DNA of 38,058 bases from a virus, in the IMG/VR virus record IMGVR_UViG_3300042988_000763, positions 1 through 38,058 of that record; one strand, given 5' to 3'. Positions 16,811 to 24,603 of the stretch are shown piece after piece. The notes under the pieces were generated by a model. The model saw only the letters and a program-made list of their open reading frames with translations, did no database searches and was not told where the DNA came from. How positions within the stretch are numbered: the first letter of the stretch is position 1; each line of letters starts with the position of its first letter. Made by a program: the position numbers and the translations under genes.

Positions 16811-18127
16811 TTACGAAGCTGGAGTCTTGGGTTTCGACTGGCTCGCAGCCGGTTCGGGCGGGGTGGCGGCCTCCCTGGCCGAGAGCACGTCATCGACGGT
16901 CACGACACCGAGGGGAGTGTTCGCCATGAGCTTGTTGTACGGGTTGTTCTCGTCGTTGACATCGCCCCGGGGAGGCCGACCCTCGTCCAACAGCGCGTCG
17001 TTCACCGACTTCCAAGGCATGCCTGCGAGCGCCAACTTGTTGATGTTGGCCTTTGACATGGACTCCTTGATGTTCAGTCGCGTAAACCTGAACGCGAGGT
17101 TGTTCGTGTTCCCTCCGAAGGACTCGTCCCAGACGATCTCCCGCGTGAAGTAGTCCTGCACGAGCGCGAGCAGCGGACGGAGACCCCGGTCTTCGGTCAT
17201 CTCCATCTGCGTCTCTGACGTTGCCCGGTTGATGTCGAACGTCAGCCCCAGGTCCTGCGGACTGATCAGGTAGACCGCGCAGATCTTGCGCACCAGGTAG
17301 TCGAGCCACTCCCGGTACTGCATGTCGCGGTTGGACCCACGAAAGGGAAAGAACTTGGCGCCCTTGGTGCCGCCGATGAAGGCCATCGCCCCCTTGCCGG
17401 CCACCTCGTACTGCCAGTAGCTCTTGAACGCATCCACCTGCTCGGGGCGGGCCCCCTCACCCAGGTCCAGCATGCCATCGGGGGCGGCGTTCATGACCTG
17501 GCGGTGGTTGTACTGGGAACCGTTCACCTCGGCGTCGACGGTGTTCTTGAGGGTCTCCAGCGGAGACAGCCCGAGGACGGAGTAGGTCCTCGGGTTCGCC
17601 ATGATGTACAGCATGTCCTCGTTGCGGAACGGGACCTCATGCTGTGGCGCCGGGACCCAGTAGTACCGGGTCTCGTCGGGATCTCCGTCCCAAAGGGCGT
17701 TGACCTTGACCTTGGCCCCGTCGACGGCGTGGAGATAGGCAACGCCGCCACCGAGGGTGCGCTCCTTCTCGATCACGCCAGCATCGAGCACCAGCACGTC
17801 CTCGACGATCGGCTCCACCCAGGAACGGAAGCTCTCGACCGCCAGATTGGGGCGGTTGAACAGGTCGCGGAGCTGCTGCTGCTTCTGCTCGCTGAAGCCC
17901 TTGGTCTGGTCGAAGGCGACGATGTCCCACTCGGCCGAGGAGACCTGGGCCTTGCGGACGTTGATGGCGGCACGAACCCACTCGCTGTGCTCGGCCCAGT
18001 TGCGGAACAGCGCGCTACTGGTCTTGCCGACCTTGCCTCGCTCCTGGAAGACCAGGGTGGCGTTACCGGGAGGAAGGTTCTTCGGACTCGTCCGGTACGA
18101 GAGAAGAAGGTCGGTAATCACGCCCAC
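16811..18127 (-). CDS. Portal protein
   Basis: 438 residues from GTG at 18127, with AAGGAG ten bases upstream; a longer in-frame reading to 18229 overlaps the preceding gene and is Arg-rich. Portal features: an early WVRAAINVRKAQVSSAEWDI segment, YYWVPAPQHEVPF, NPRTYSVLGLSPLETL, and an ICAVYLISPQDLGLTFDINRAT stretch followed by a helix to LALVQDYFTREIV. The portal forms the 12-fold ring through which DNA is packaged. Gene order TerS, TerL, small gene, portal is canonical. Confidence 0.88.
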   Translation of the reverse strand: MGVITDLLLSYRTSPKNLPPGNATLVFQERGKVGKTSSALFRNWAEHSEWVRAAINVRKAQVSSAEWDIVAFDQTKGFSEQKQQQLRDLFNRPNLAVESFRSWVEPIVEDVLVLDAGVIEKERTLGGGVAYLHAVDGAKVKVNALWDGDPDETRYYWVPAPQHEVPFRNEDMLYIMANPRTYSVLGLSPLETLKNTVDAEVNGSQYNHRQVMNAAPDGMLDLGEGARPEQVDAFKSYWQYEVAGKGAMAFIGGTKGAKFFPFRGSNRDMQYREWLDYLVRKICAVYLISPQDLGLTFDINRATSETQMEMTEDRGLRPLLALVQDYFTREIVWDESFGGNTNNLAFRFTRLNIKESMSKANINKLALAGMPWKSVNDALLDEGRPPRGDVNDENNPYNKLMANTPLGVVTVDDVLSAREAATPPEPAASQSKPKTPAS

Positions 18128-18128
18128 G

Positions 18129-18332
18129 TCAACGCTGCTCCTTGAAGTGCGCCGCAAGGATCCTGTCCTGCTGGGCGTTGAGGAATGTCTCCTCGGCCTG
18201 CCTGTTGCCGGCCTGGATCGCCTCCTCATAGGTCATGCGGTAGGTCTCGATACCGCCCATGAGGATGGCGAGGTACTCGGGCACAAAACGCTTCCCGTCC
18301 CGGAACTCCATCTCACGAACCTGGTCGCTCAT
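18129..18332 (-). CDS. Small hypothetical protein between TerL and portal
   Basis: 67 residues, charged and helical (YLAILMGGIETYRMTYEEAIQ). The start overlaps the TerL stop as ATGA. Small genes at this place in other phages often have no known role. No motif recognised. Confidence 0.75.
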   Translation of the reverse strand: MSDQVREMEFRDGKRFVPEYLAILMGGIETYRMTYEEAIQAGNRQAEETFLNAQQDRILAAHFKEQR

Positions 18333-19834
18333 GCTGCCCTCGATCTCACGCTGCCGAAGAAGAAGGTGTCACCGCCCATGTCCATCGAGTACCCCAGGGC
18401 ATCGACGAGGTCGTCGTGCCCCTTGGGAAAGGACAGCAGCTCGGTCTCGAAGGCAGTGCCCCGGAGCGAGACGTGGTGGATGACCTTGTGGGCCTCGTAC
18501 TTGGCGGCCACCGCCCGGGCCCGGACCGTCTTGTCCCCGTCGGCAGGCTTGCCGACGATCGGGATCTTGGGGTAGTCCTCCATGACCTGCTGGATCAGGG
18601 TGGACTGGAACTGCACCTTCTCCACGAGGACCATGCTGATCGCCGGGTATGCCATCCAGCCGTCGTAGACGAACTCGGCGTGATGGCTCTCGCGCTTGTC
18701 ACGGTACGAGGAGAGGACGTAGAACATGCCCCGCAAGGCACATCCCTTGTCCGTCCCGCAGGTGTCCTCGGCCGTGGTGACCCTGGCCGTGAAGTCCGCC
18801 CGCTCGCGGGTGGACGAGGCAAGGTCAACGCCCATGCGGAGGGTGTACTGGTGTCCTTCGGGCAGGGTCGTGAAATGCTCGAACGGGCCGTGGAAGATGT
18901 TTCCCTCGAGCAACCCGCTGATGTCGTTCTGGTAGGAGCAGGAGAACAGGGCCGAGCCCATCTCCTCCTTCTCCTTGAGCAGCCGCTCCACCGGCCAGTA
19001 GGAAGGCCAGTAACTGATGAGCTGGCCGTTCTCGTCCTCGGTCAACGACGACACGACGTGGCTGCGCCATCCGAAGCCGCCAGCGTAGGTCGGCTTCATG
19101 AACTGCTCGTAGAGGTCCTCCTCGCCCCAGCGGGTGCCGATCACGACCACCACGCCATCGGGCGCCAGGCAGGGCTTGAGCGTCTTCTTGAACCAGACCT
19201 CCACATCCTCACGCTGGTCCACGGACTGGGTGTTTTCTTCGTCCAAGATGTCGTCCATGAGGATCAGGTCGAAACGCTTGCTGATGATCGCGCCACCGAC
19301 ACCGACGGCGTATAGCGTCACGTCCTTGGATCCCAGCCAGCGGCTGCCGGCCACCAGCCACTCCTTGTCCGTCCACTTTTCGGACGCGGGCCCGGAGTCG
19401 GGGAAGACCTTCTTGTGAAGCGGGTTGGACTGGATCGTGTACTTGATCGCCCGGGAGAAGTCCTTGGCCTGGGAATCCGTGTTGGAGACCATTCCGATGC
19501 GGATATCGGGGTACTTGCCGACCAGCCAGGAGCACAGGATCGTGTTGTCCCAGGTCGTCTTGGCTCCTCCCCGGGGGAGGAGGTAGACCGCATGCTCGCG
19601 GCGCAGGATCGCATCCAGCGTCTCCTGCACCATCTGCCGCTGGTGGTCAGCCGGGATGTACCCGAAGACCAGCTCGCCGTAGGCGAAGACGGCGTCAGCG
19701 TCGTCAGTTCTCGCGAGTTCCACCAATGCGTGGGATCGGAGAGACAGCAGATCCGCTTGAGACAATCCCTCGAGTTGCTTCGACAATGCCTCGGAGTACG
19801 TCGGGGTCGACCCGACCGGAGACGCTGACGCCAA
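18329..19834 (-). CDS. terL: Terminase large subunit
   Basis: 501 residues. ATPase domain: Walker A LLPRGGAKTT at 85-94, Walker B LILMDDILDEE around 190-200, and GTRWGEED at 233-240 as coupling motif. Nuclease domain: GVDLASSTRERADFT around 335-349 and GHDDLVDALGY at 472-482 supply the acidic metal residues. It packages DNA and cuts concatemers. Chosen start is TTG at 19834 because GAGGAGCGGAACC precedes it; this overlaps terS by 131 bases. Alternative starts are TTG at 19726 or GTG at 19723, without a visible ribosome site. Confidence 0.92.
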   Translation of the reverse strand: MASASPVGSTPTYSEALSKQLEGLSQADLLSLRSHALVELARTDDADAVFAYGELVFGYIPADHQRQMVQETLDAILRREHAVYLLPRGGAKTTWDNTILCSWLVGKYPDIRIGMVSNTDSQAKDFSRAIKYTIQSNPLHKKVFPDSGPASEKWTDKEWLVAGSRWLGSKDVTLYAVGVGGAIISKRFDLILMDDILDEENTQSVDQREDVEVWFKKTLKPCLAPDGVVVVIGTRWGEEDLYEQFMKPTYAGGFGWRSHVVSSLTEDENGQLISYWPSYWPVERLLKEKEEMGSALFSCSYQNDISGLLEGNIFHGPFEHFTTLPEGHQYTLRMGVDLASSTRERADFTARVTTAEDTCGTDKGCALRGMFYVLSSYRDKRESHHAEFVYDGWMAYPAISMVLVEKVQFQSTLIQQVMEDYPKIPIVGKPADGDKTVRARAVAAKYEAHKVIHHVSLRGTAFETELLSFPKGHDDLVDALGYSMDMGGDTFFFGSVRSRAA

Positions 19835-20267
19835 GGTTCCGCTCCTCGGTGATGTTCGATGGCCGGCCGAACAGGACGTTGAGACGGTCGATCAACAGGG
19901 CGATGTCGGGGGGCTTGATGATGACCAGGGGCTCCTCGACGTACTCCCCGTTGCGCATGACTGTCCTGGTCTGCTGCATCTGCTGGCGCATCACGGTGAT
20001 GGCCTCGTCGATCGCCTCGATGGCGTTGTCGCGGACGCGGGCCTCCTGGGCCAGTCGCTGGGCGTCGGCATCGGCCGTGTAGACCACGGCACGCTCCAGG
20101 CGCGTCTCGCGGAACTCCCTGCGCTTCCTGTCCCACTCCCGCTTCTTGGACTGGGCCATGACCGAGGAATGGGAGGCCAGGCCATGCTTGTCGGCCAGGG
20201 CGCGCAGGCTGATGCTGGTGGTGACGTATTCCTGCTCGAGCTGCTCGTAGTTGGCTCGTTTGTTCAT
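19704..20267 (-). CDS. terS: Probable terminase small subunit
   Basis: 187 residues. Residues 1-50 look like an HTH: LEQEYVTTSISLRALADKHG as the first helices, then SKKREWDRKRREFRE. A helical middle (RDNAIEAIDEAITVMRQQMQ) fits the oligomerisation core of small terminases. It recognises the packaging site and activates TerL. Assignment rests on the HTH, size and position directly before terL. The start overlaps the QueD-like gene stop as ATGA. Confidence 0.75.
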   Translation of the reverse strand: MNKRANYEQLEQEYVTTSISLRALADKHGLASHSSVMAQSKKREWDRKRREFRETRLERAVVYTADADAQRLAQEARVRDNAIEAIDEAITVMRQQMQQTRTVMRNGEYVEEPLVIIKPPDIALLIDRLNVLFGRPSNITEERNLGVSVSGRVDPDVLRGIVEATRGIVSSGSAVSPIPRIGGTREN

Positions 20268-20590
20268 CGCACGTCCCTTTTCACGCCGTAGACCGCATCA
20301 CGGTCCCACCAGACCTCGACCGAGGTGATCCTGGGGTGCGTGGTCAGGAGGCGTTCCATGAACCACGAGGCGAGCCCTGGACCGGTCTGGGCGCCACCCA
20401 CGAGCATGTCCCCGAGGGGGCGAAGGTGAACCTCCGCGACGAGAGCATGGAGGTGCTCCAGGAGGCCCGTTGCGATCTCCGACTGCTCCACGACGGCGAC
20501 CGTGAAGCGGTGACCGTGGAGGTGGGGACTCTCGTTCGGGTCGAGGTGTGTGGCATCGAATGAGGCCTCTGCCCTGGTGTAGCGGTTCAC
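20264..20590 (-). CDS. QueD/PTPS-like protein (6-carboxy-tetrahydropterin synthase fold), divergent
   Basis: 108 residues, GTG start at 20590 after GGAGATGC. FDATHL with H15 and PHLHGHRF with H25 and H27 match the zinc triad of QueD/PTPS. The C-terminal GLASWFMERLL and VEVWWDRDAVYG match the PTPS end pattern. Ser21 occupies the catalytic Cys position (Cys-x3-His), and the DH dyad and Glu of the active enzymes are not evident. QueD works in 7-deazaguanine synthesis, which several phages use for DNA modification. Here it may bind a pterin or have a changed activity. No queC, queE, folE or dpdA gene is seen in this window. Confidence 0.65.
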   Translation of the reverse strand: MNRYTRAEASFDATHLDPNESPHLHGHRFTVAVVEQSEIATGLLEHLHALVAEVHLRPLGDMLVGGAQTGPGLASWFMERLLTTHPRITSVEVWWDRDAVYGVKRDVR

Positions 20591-20779
20591 GCATCTCCCC
20601 TGGAACGAGAAGACGGGTCGACGATGGGATCACTCCCAACATCGACCCGTCCATTCGGGGTCTGGTTACTGCTCGACGCTACCCGGAGGTCAACCAGGAG
20701 AGGCGCGGAGCGGCCACCTTTGTACCCATGTGCAGTTGTACCACGGAGCCTACAGCTTGCGGAAGTCCCCGCGCTAGCC
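20591..20779. other. 189-base gene-free region with hairpin and orphan start box
   Basis: No credible ORF. It holds an 18-bp imperfect hairpin (20612-20651) and a plus-strand GGAGGTCAACC at 20685-20695 that precedes no gene. The rest is ordinary, with a TTGTAC direct repeat near 20730. It separates the small-gene part of the leftward unit from QueD-like, terS and terL, so it may hold a late promoter, but no convincing -35/-10 pair is visible. Confidence 0.6.
20612..20651 (-). terminator. Long hairpin, probable terminator
   Basis: 18-base arms pair with two mismatches around a TCAC loop: GACGGGTCGAYGWTGGGA on one side. On the minus strand it is followed by TTCTCGTT. It lies 22 bases before the QueD-like start, so it may end the small-gene transcript or regulate entry into packaging genes. 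Confidence 0.6.
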
Positions 20780-21025
20780 TCACTGGTCGGAAACGGTCAC
20801 ATTCTGATCCGAAACATCGAACCACTGGTCACGTTCCACGTCATATCGCCAGTCGATGAGGAACTGGTCGAACGTGAGCGAGCACAGCTTCCCGTCCTCG
20901 CCGACGACCACTCCGTGGAGCACCCCACCGATCTCCGCGATGCCCAGGAGCATCCCGTTGGTGTATCCGACCCACTTGGCCGTGATGGAGACCCGGTAGG
21001 GCTCCTTCAGCTCGTTGAAGCTCAC
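20780..21025 (-). CDS. Hypothetical protein
   Basis: 81 residues, GTG at 21025 overlapping the upstream stop as GTGA. Beta-rich and compact (YRVSITAKWVGYTNGMLLGI, GVVVGEDGKLCSLTFDQFLI). No family recognised. Last gene of the leftward small-gene run before the structured gap. Confidence 0.7.
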   Translation of the reverse strand: MSFNELKEPYRVSITAKWVGYTNGMLLGIAEIGGVLHGVVVGEDGKLCSLTFDQFLIDWRYDVERDQWFDVSDQNVTVSDQ

Positions 21026-21420
21026 AGCTTTGCCACGATGGTCACCGTTCCCTTGTCGACCATGTACACCTTCTGTGTGTCGAACCTGGTGGTGATGTCC
21101 TGGAAGTCCCGGTCGAAGTTGATGGTCACCTGGTCGGAGACGATGGTCAGCACGTCACCCGTCGGCATCTTGACCACGATCTCCGCCTTGGGCTTCTCGC
21201 TCCCGGACGAGCTGTTCGGCTCGAGCTTGACCTCTCGCTCTGGCCTCGGCGATTGACTGAACGACGGCGGGGTCTGGAACTGAAACGTGGGGGTCGACGA
21301 CCTCCCCGTCAAGAACATATCCCGCAGCTCGGAGATCTCCTGCGTCGTGATACCAGGAGCCCCGGTAGTCCGCGACGACGCGGAGCCCGCATCCTTCGAC
21401 CTGGCAGAATGAGGAGCCAT
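21022..21420 (-). CDS. Hypothetical protein with disordered N-terminus
   Basis: 132 residues from ATG at 21420; a longer reading to 21456 would overlap the preceding gene. The first 70 residues are Ser/Pro/Thr-rich and likely disordered; the last 50 form a beta pattern (IVVKMPTGDVLTIVSDQVTI, KVYMVDKGTVTIVAKL). No domain recognised. Coupled to the following gene by GTGA. Confidence 0.65.
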   Translation of the reverse strand: MAPHSARSKDAGSASSRTTGAPGITTQEISELRDMFLTGRSSTPTFQFQTPPSFSQSPRPEREVKLEPNSSSGSEKPKAEIVVKMPTGDVLTIVSDQVTINFDRDFQDITTRFDTQKVYMVDKGTVTIVAKL

Positions 21421-21430
21421 GCCCAACCAC

Positions 21431-21685
21431 CTACCGGATCCCGGTGCAGCGAGCACACATGGCCGGGCTCATGATGGCGTCCCCGAGACCGATGAAGAAC
21501 AGGACTCTGCGTTTTCCGCAGGCGGAGCATTTCTGACGCGGCGTGCGGCGCTGGCGGATCCTGATGTCGATGAAGGCCCCGGTGCCGTCAACGCTGAACG
21601 TCGTGTCCACCGGGCTCTCGAACATGGTTGCCTGGTCGGGATGTCGCGGCTCTGGGGCTCGCAGGGGTGATACGACCTCGGTCAT
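21431..21685 (-). CDS. Small zinc-ribbon protein
   Basis: 84 residues. A four-cysteine knuckle pair CSACGKRR and CARC near the C-terminus (about residues 53-81) suggests a zinc ribbon with an 18-20-residue loop. The N-terminal half is polar, with a short beta stretch FSVDGTGAFIDIRI. It could bind nucleic acid or protein; nothing more can be told. Confidence 0.7.
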   Translation of the reverse strand: MTEVVSPLRAPEPRHPDQATMFESPVDTTFSVDGTGAFIDIRIRQRRTPRQKCSACGKRRVLFFIGLGDAIMSPAMCARCTGIR

Positions 21686-21688
21686 GGG

Positions 21689-22075
21689 CTACTCCCTCTC
21701 GTCGTGGATGATGGCCGGCGTCTGCTCGCCGACGTAGGCGCCCAGGGTGTTGAACTCGAGGAACTCGATCGCCTCGTCGCGGCTCATGCCGTCGGCCTGG
21801 TGGACCTCGATCATCTTGGCGTAGCTGTAGACGGCGAAGAACTGGTGCTGCCCACCCATGGGCACCTGCTTTCCATCGGGGGCCCGGACCATGACAGGCT
21901 CGAAACGCTCCGCCACGCCGACGAAAGCCGGCTCCAGTCCGTCAAACAGGATGATGCCGGCCCCTGCCATCTCCTCCTCGTTCTCCGGGTCGATCCCCAA
22001 CGCCTCCGCGACCCTGATGACGATCTCGTCCCTCGTGGGGTGCTTGAAGCGTTCCACCCACTCGTCGCCGGTCAC
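21689..22075 (-). CDS. Conserved phage protein, EAIEFLEFN-type
   Basis: 128 residues. The segment FDGLEPAFVGVAERF, then FFAVYSYAKMIEVH and MSRDEAIEFLEFNTLGAYVG, followed by a TPAI end, fits a phage family seen widely in short conserved genes of unknown function (pattern memory, not a search). The N-terminus has an extra 35-residue helical segment. Start overlaps the previous stop as ATGA. Confidence 0.75.
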   Translation of the reverse strand: MTGDEWVERFKHPTRDEIVIRVAEALGIDPENEEEMAGAGIILFDGLEPAFVGVAERFEPVMVRAPDGKQVPMGGQHQFFAVYSYAKMIEVHQADGMSRDEAIEFLEFNTLGAYVGEQTPAIIHDERE

Positions 22076-22395
22076 GCCGGCACCCAGCAGATCTCGTTCA
22101 CGCGGCGCTTGAGCCAGGCCATGTTGGGCTCAGGGATCGGGGCGCCCTCCACCAGTTGCTGCTGAAGCACGGGTGACTTCCAGACCTTGGGCACGGAATG
22201 GGTCAGCGGATCCGTCCAGCCGTTGTAGAGGATGTTGTTGGTGACGGTGGTGCTGGCGCTGGACGTGTAGTAGTGCTGGTCATTGAAGATTGCCATCCGG
22301 GCCTCCCTTGGCATGGCCTCCAGGGCCTGTCTCGTGTAGACGTGACCGCCTATTCGGATCGTCTGGTCGGACAGCTCCTCCCATCGAAGCGACAT
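22072..22395 (-). CDS. Hypothetical protein, NMAWLKRRVNEI tail motif
   Basis: 107 residues, no domain recognised. The end AWLKRRVNEICWV resembles NWLQKRVDEIVAIG of the adjacent gene 22395-22646. The start ATG overlaps that gene's TGA as TGATG. Residues 15-50 read like a short protease or binding region (GGHVYTRQALEAMPREARMA), but this is not a known motif. Confidence 0.7.
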   Translation of the reverse strand: MSLRWEELSDQTIRIGGHVYTRQALEAMPREARMAIFNDQHYYTSSASTTVTNNILYNGWTDPLTHSVPKVWKSPVLQQQLVEGAPIPEPNMAWLKRRVNEICWVPA

Positions 22396-22646
22396 CAGCG
22401 TCTCTTCCCGATCGCCACGATCTCGTCGACGCGCTTCTGCAGCCAGTTGATGGAACCCTGGTCAACGTCGAGGAAGTTCATCTGGACGTTGCCTTGGAGA
22501 TCCGTGGCGACTGTCGGCCGGTAGGCCCCGTCGATGTACTCGAAGGCCACGACGTAGGGCTGGGGTGTTCGCCGGCCGGCAACGACCTGGTCGGCGAACG
22601 CCTTGTCCAGCTCCGCCCGCGAGAGATCCCGCAGCGGCCGGTCCAT
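22395..22646 (-). CDS. Hypothetical protein sharing a tail motif with its neighbour
   Basis: 83 residues. It carries PYVVAFEYIDGAYRPTVATD and ends in INWLQKRVDEIVAIGKRR, related to the end of the next gene. The pair probably arose by duplication of a small domain. Function unknown. Coupled by TGATG to both sides. Confidence 0.7.
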   Translation of the reverse strand: MDRPLRDLSRAELDKAFADQVVAGRRTPQPYVVAFEYIDGAYRPTVATDLQGNVQMNFLDVDQGSINWLQKRVDEIVAIGKRR

Positions 22647-23167
22647 CAGACGGTCTTGGTGGTCTTGCTCGTCACCGTCCGGTTCTCGGAGATGTTGGGC
22701 AGGCGATCGAGGATCTGGCCCATGAGGTCCTTGAGGTAGCCCACCTCCTCGGTGAACCGCTTCTCGCGGAAGTCCATCTCCTTCTGGAAGGCGGCGCGCT
22801 CGGCGGTGAGGTTCTCCTGGCGCACGGTGAGCGTGGCCTCACGCTTCGCCTGCTCCAGCTCCTTCTTGGCCTGCTCAGCCTCGAACTCCTGGCGCTTGCG
22901 CTCGAGACCGACCATGTGGAGCGTTTCACGCTTCTCACGGGCGTTGTCCTCGACGAGCTTGTCCTTGCCGATCTCCAGGCGGGTGATCTGCTCCTGGAGG
23001 TCCTTGACGCGCTTCGCGGCGTCACGCTCGGCCGTCAGGGCGTCTTTCTCGGCCTTCAGCTCCGCGATCCTCTTCGTGAGGTCGGTGATCGACGTATTGA
23101 GCTTGTCGAGCTGCTTGGTGAAGGCTTGATCGACCGCCTGGTCGATCTGCCTGTCGAAAATGCCCAC
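22646..23167 (-). CDS. Coiled-coil protein
   Basis: 173 residues, GTG at 23167 with AGGAGG 13 bases upstream. Residues about 15-145 are almost continuous heptad-like, rich in Glu/Lys/Arg/Leu (LNTSITDLTKRIAELKAEKD, QAKKELEQAKREATL). The end is Ser/Thr/Lys-rich. It may be a scaffold or fibrous oligomer; the sequence shows no enzymatic motif. Confidence 0.75.
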   Translation of the reverse strand: MGIFDRQIDQAVDQAFTKQLDKLNTSITDLTKRIAELKAEKDALTAERDAAKRVKDLQEQITRLEIGKDKLVEDNAREKRETLHMVGLERKRQEFEAEQAKKELEQAKREATLTVRQENLTAERAAFQKEMDFREKRFTEEVGYLKDLMGQILDRLPNISENRTVTSKTTKTV

Positions 23168-23209
23168 GGGGGATCAATCCTCCTGATGGTGGTGGCGATT
23201 TACGCCAGA

Positions 23210-23542
23210 TTACTTCTTCTTGCCCAACTTTCGCTCGAAAAAGTCGCGATCCTGCTTCGCGAGGCCCGCAAACGGGTCTCCGTCGACCTTGACCGAGCTG
23301 GAAGACGCGATTGGGGCCGATTTGGCCGCCAGGAGCCTCTTGAGGGCCTTCACCTCCTCTTCCAGCTCCTCGATACGCCTCGCAGCCTCCTTCAGGGGAG
23401 TTTCGTCGCCCTGGAGGGTCACAGCGGCGGTGCCGGCGGGGTAGAACGTGCCCACGACGGTGCTGTAGCGCCGGATCTCGACCACATCGTCGATTTTGGC
23501 GAGATTGGCCTTGCCAAACTCGGCCGTGGTCATCTGGATCAC
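23210..23542 (-). CDS. Small protein with central coiled coil
   Basis: 110 residues, GTG at 23542 (ATG at 23533 also possible). N-terminal beta part (VVEIRRYSTVVGTFYPAGTA), a coiled coil of about 25 residues (LKEAARRIEELEEEVKALKR), then a basic end. Similar architecture to the preceding coiled-coil gene but no direct sequence match. Function unknown. A 42-base gap separates the two. Confidence 0.7.
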   Translation of the reverse strand: MIQMTTAEFGKANLAKIDDVVEIRRYSTVVGTFYPAGTAAVTLQGDETPLKEAARRIEELEEEVKALKRLLAAKSAPIASSSSVKVDGDPFAGLAKQDRDFFERKLGKKK

Positions 23543-23886
23543 GTTGTCTCCTTCTTCGCGACCCGGTATCCGCGAGCACGTTCGCGGTTCCTGGCTTTCT
23601 TCTCGCGCTCATAGGCCTGGAGGTATTGGGGATAGGTCTCCTTGAGCCACTTCCGGTAGCGGCGGGACTTCTCGGCCTTCTGGGTCCGGTAGTGCTCGTC
23701 GCGCTGCCTCAGGGCCGCGTACAACTTCGCCTTCATCCGCTTGCAGGCGCGGCACATGTACCAGTCGTTCAACTCCCAGTTCTCGAGGTCGATCAGCAGC
23801 CATTGCCCGCAATGCGGACATCGCAGTTCAGGAGTGTGTGCGCCGTCGATCACCGTGAGCCGCAGGCGGAAGGCGTCGTTGCCCAT
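23539..23886 (-). CDS. Zinc-ribbon protein with basic C-terminus
   Basis: 115 residues from ATG at 23886, which overlaps the stop of the membrane micro-gene as TGATG; this fixes the start against a longer reading. CPHCG and CRAC, about 22 residues apart, form a zinc ribbon. The C-terminal half is Arg/Lys/Tyr-rich (KSRRYRKWLKETYPQ), suggesting nucleic-acid binding. It resembles the HNH-adjacent ribbons of other phages but lacks HNH residues. Confidence 0.75.
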   Translation of the reverse strand: MGNDAFRLRLTVIDGAHTPELRCPHCGQWLLIDLENWELNDWYMCRACKRMKAKLYAALRQRDEHYRTQKAEKSRRYRKWLKETYPQYLQAYEREKKARNRERARGYRVAKKETT

Positions 23887-23987
23887 CACCACGGCCTTTG
23901 CAGGAAGAACACGGCCACGAACAGGATGATCATCCACAGAATGAGACTGAAGCCGATGGCGACCATGCAGGAGAACGGGCGGTTCAT
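23886..23987 (-). CDS. 33-residue single-pass membrane micro-protein
   Basis: ATG at 23987 overlaps the preceding stop as ATGA, and its own TGA overlaps the next start as TGATG. Residues about 9-28 are strongly hydrophobic (AIGFSLILWMIILFVAVFFL), one transmembrane helix. The only long frame here is a spurious extended one. Could be a membrane-acting phage micro-protein such as a holin-related or superinfection factor; unproven. Confidence 0.65.
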   Translation of the reverse strand: MNRPFSCMVAIGFSLILWMIILFVAVFFLQRPW

Positions 23988-24439
23988 CGTGACATCAGGT
24001 TGGGGTCGGATGACGGCAGGGCAGGTGCGCGGCGATCCCGCTCCGGCTCTCCGTCGAGGGCAGCGCGGAGGGCGGCGATGAGTGCGTCCATCGGCGTTTC
24101 CTTGACGACCCAGTCGCAGTTGCCGCTCCATCGATCCACCACATCCCGTGCCGCCGCCACCAGCGCGGCGTGGCTGGCACGCTCGGCGTCGAGCATCCGG
24201 CGAGGCACGAAGTCCTCGTACTCGTCCCAATCCGTGAACCAGTCGCCCTCGGGCTGCGGATCGATGGAGCCGATCTGCTCGCCAGTCAGCCGGAGAACGT
24301 AATTCGGCTCGCGGGTGGCGGCCACGGTGTAGACGCAATGCCCCTCCGTGCCGTCGTGGGAGTGCTCGATCCAGCAACGTCCCAAGTCCAGCGGGGTCTC
24401 GGGATCGCCGCGAACCTCACGGGTGTCGTCGGTGGTCAT
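23984..24439 (-). CDS. Hypothetical protein, paralogue-like to 24600-25070
   Basis: 151 residues from ATG at 24439, start MTTDDTREVR, overlapping the micro-gene stop as ATGA. Central acidic and aromatic region (DWFTDWDEYEDFV), then ERASHAALVAAARDVVDRW and a C-terminal ALRAALDGEPE. It shares the MTTDD start, the HAALVAAAR helix and the ALDGEP end with the gene at 24600-25070. The domain may bind other proteins through the helix; function unknown. Confidence 0.7.
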   Translation of the reverse strand: MTTDDTREVRGDPETPLDLGRCWIEHSHDGTEGHCVYTVAATREPNYVLRLTGEQIGSIDPQPEGDWFTDWDEYEDFVPRRMLDAERASHAALVAAARDVVDRWSGNCDWVVKETPMDALIAALRAALDGEPERDRRAPALPSSDPNLMSR

Positions 24440-24603
24440 CGCGTGACCCTCCACGTCTTGATGCTGGCGAGCGGGAAATGGTGACTGTTGCGGCGTCCTG
24501 CGTAGGAGTCCTCCCACACCACCAGCACGCCGTCATGCACCTTGTAGTCCGCGTTGTGGAACTCCTGCTCTGTCCCATCGAGGAAGACAACAACGACGGT
24601 CAT
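24436..24603 (-). CDS. 55-residue hypothetical protein
   Basis: ATG at 24603 to TGA at 24436, too short for common ORF cut-offs. MTVVVVFLDGTEQEF, then YKVHDGVLVVWEDSY and ASIKTWRV give a small beta-barrel or SH3-like pattern seen in other phage micro-proteins. Both ends overlap neighbours as ATGA, and the codons fit the operon, which makes it a real gene. Function unknown. Confidence 0.7.
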   Translation of the reverse strand: MTVVVVFLDGTEQEFHNADYKVHDGVLVVWEDSYAGRRNSHHFPLASIKTWRVTR

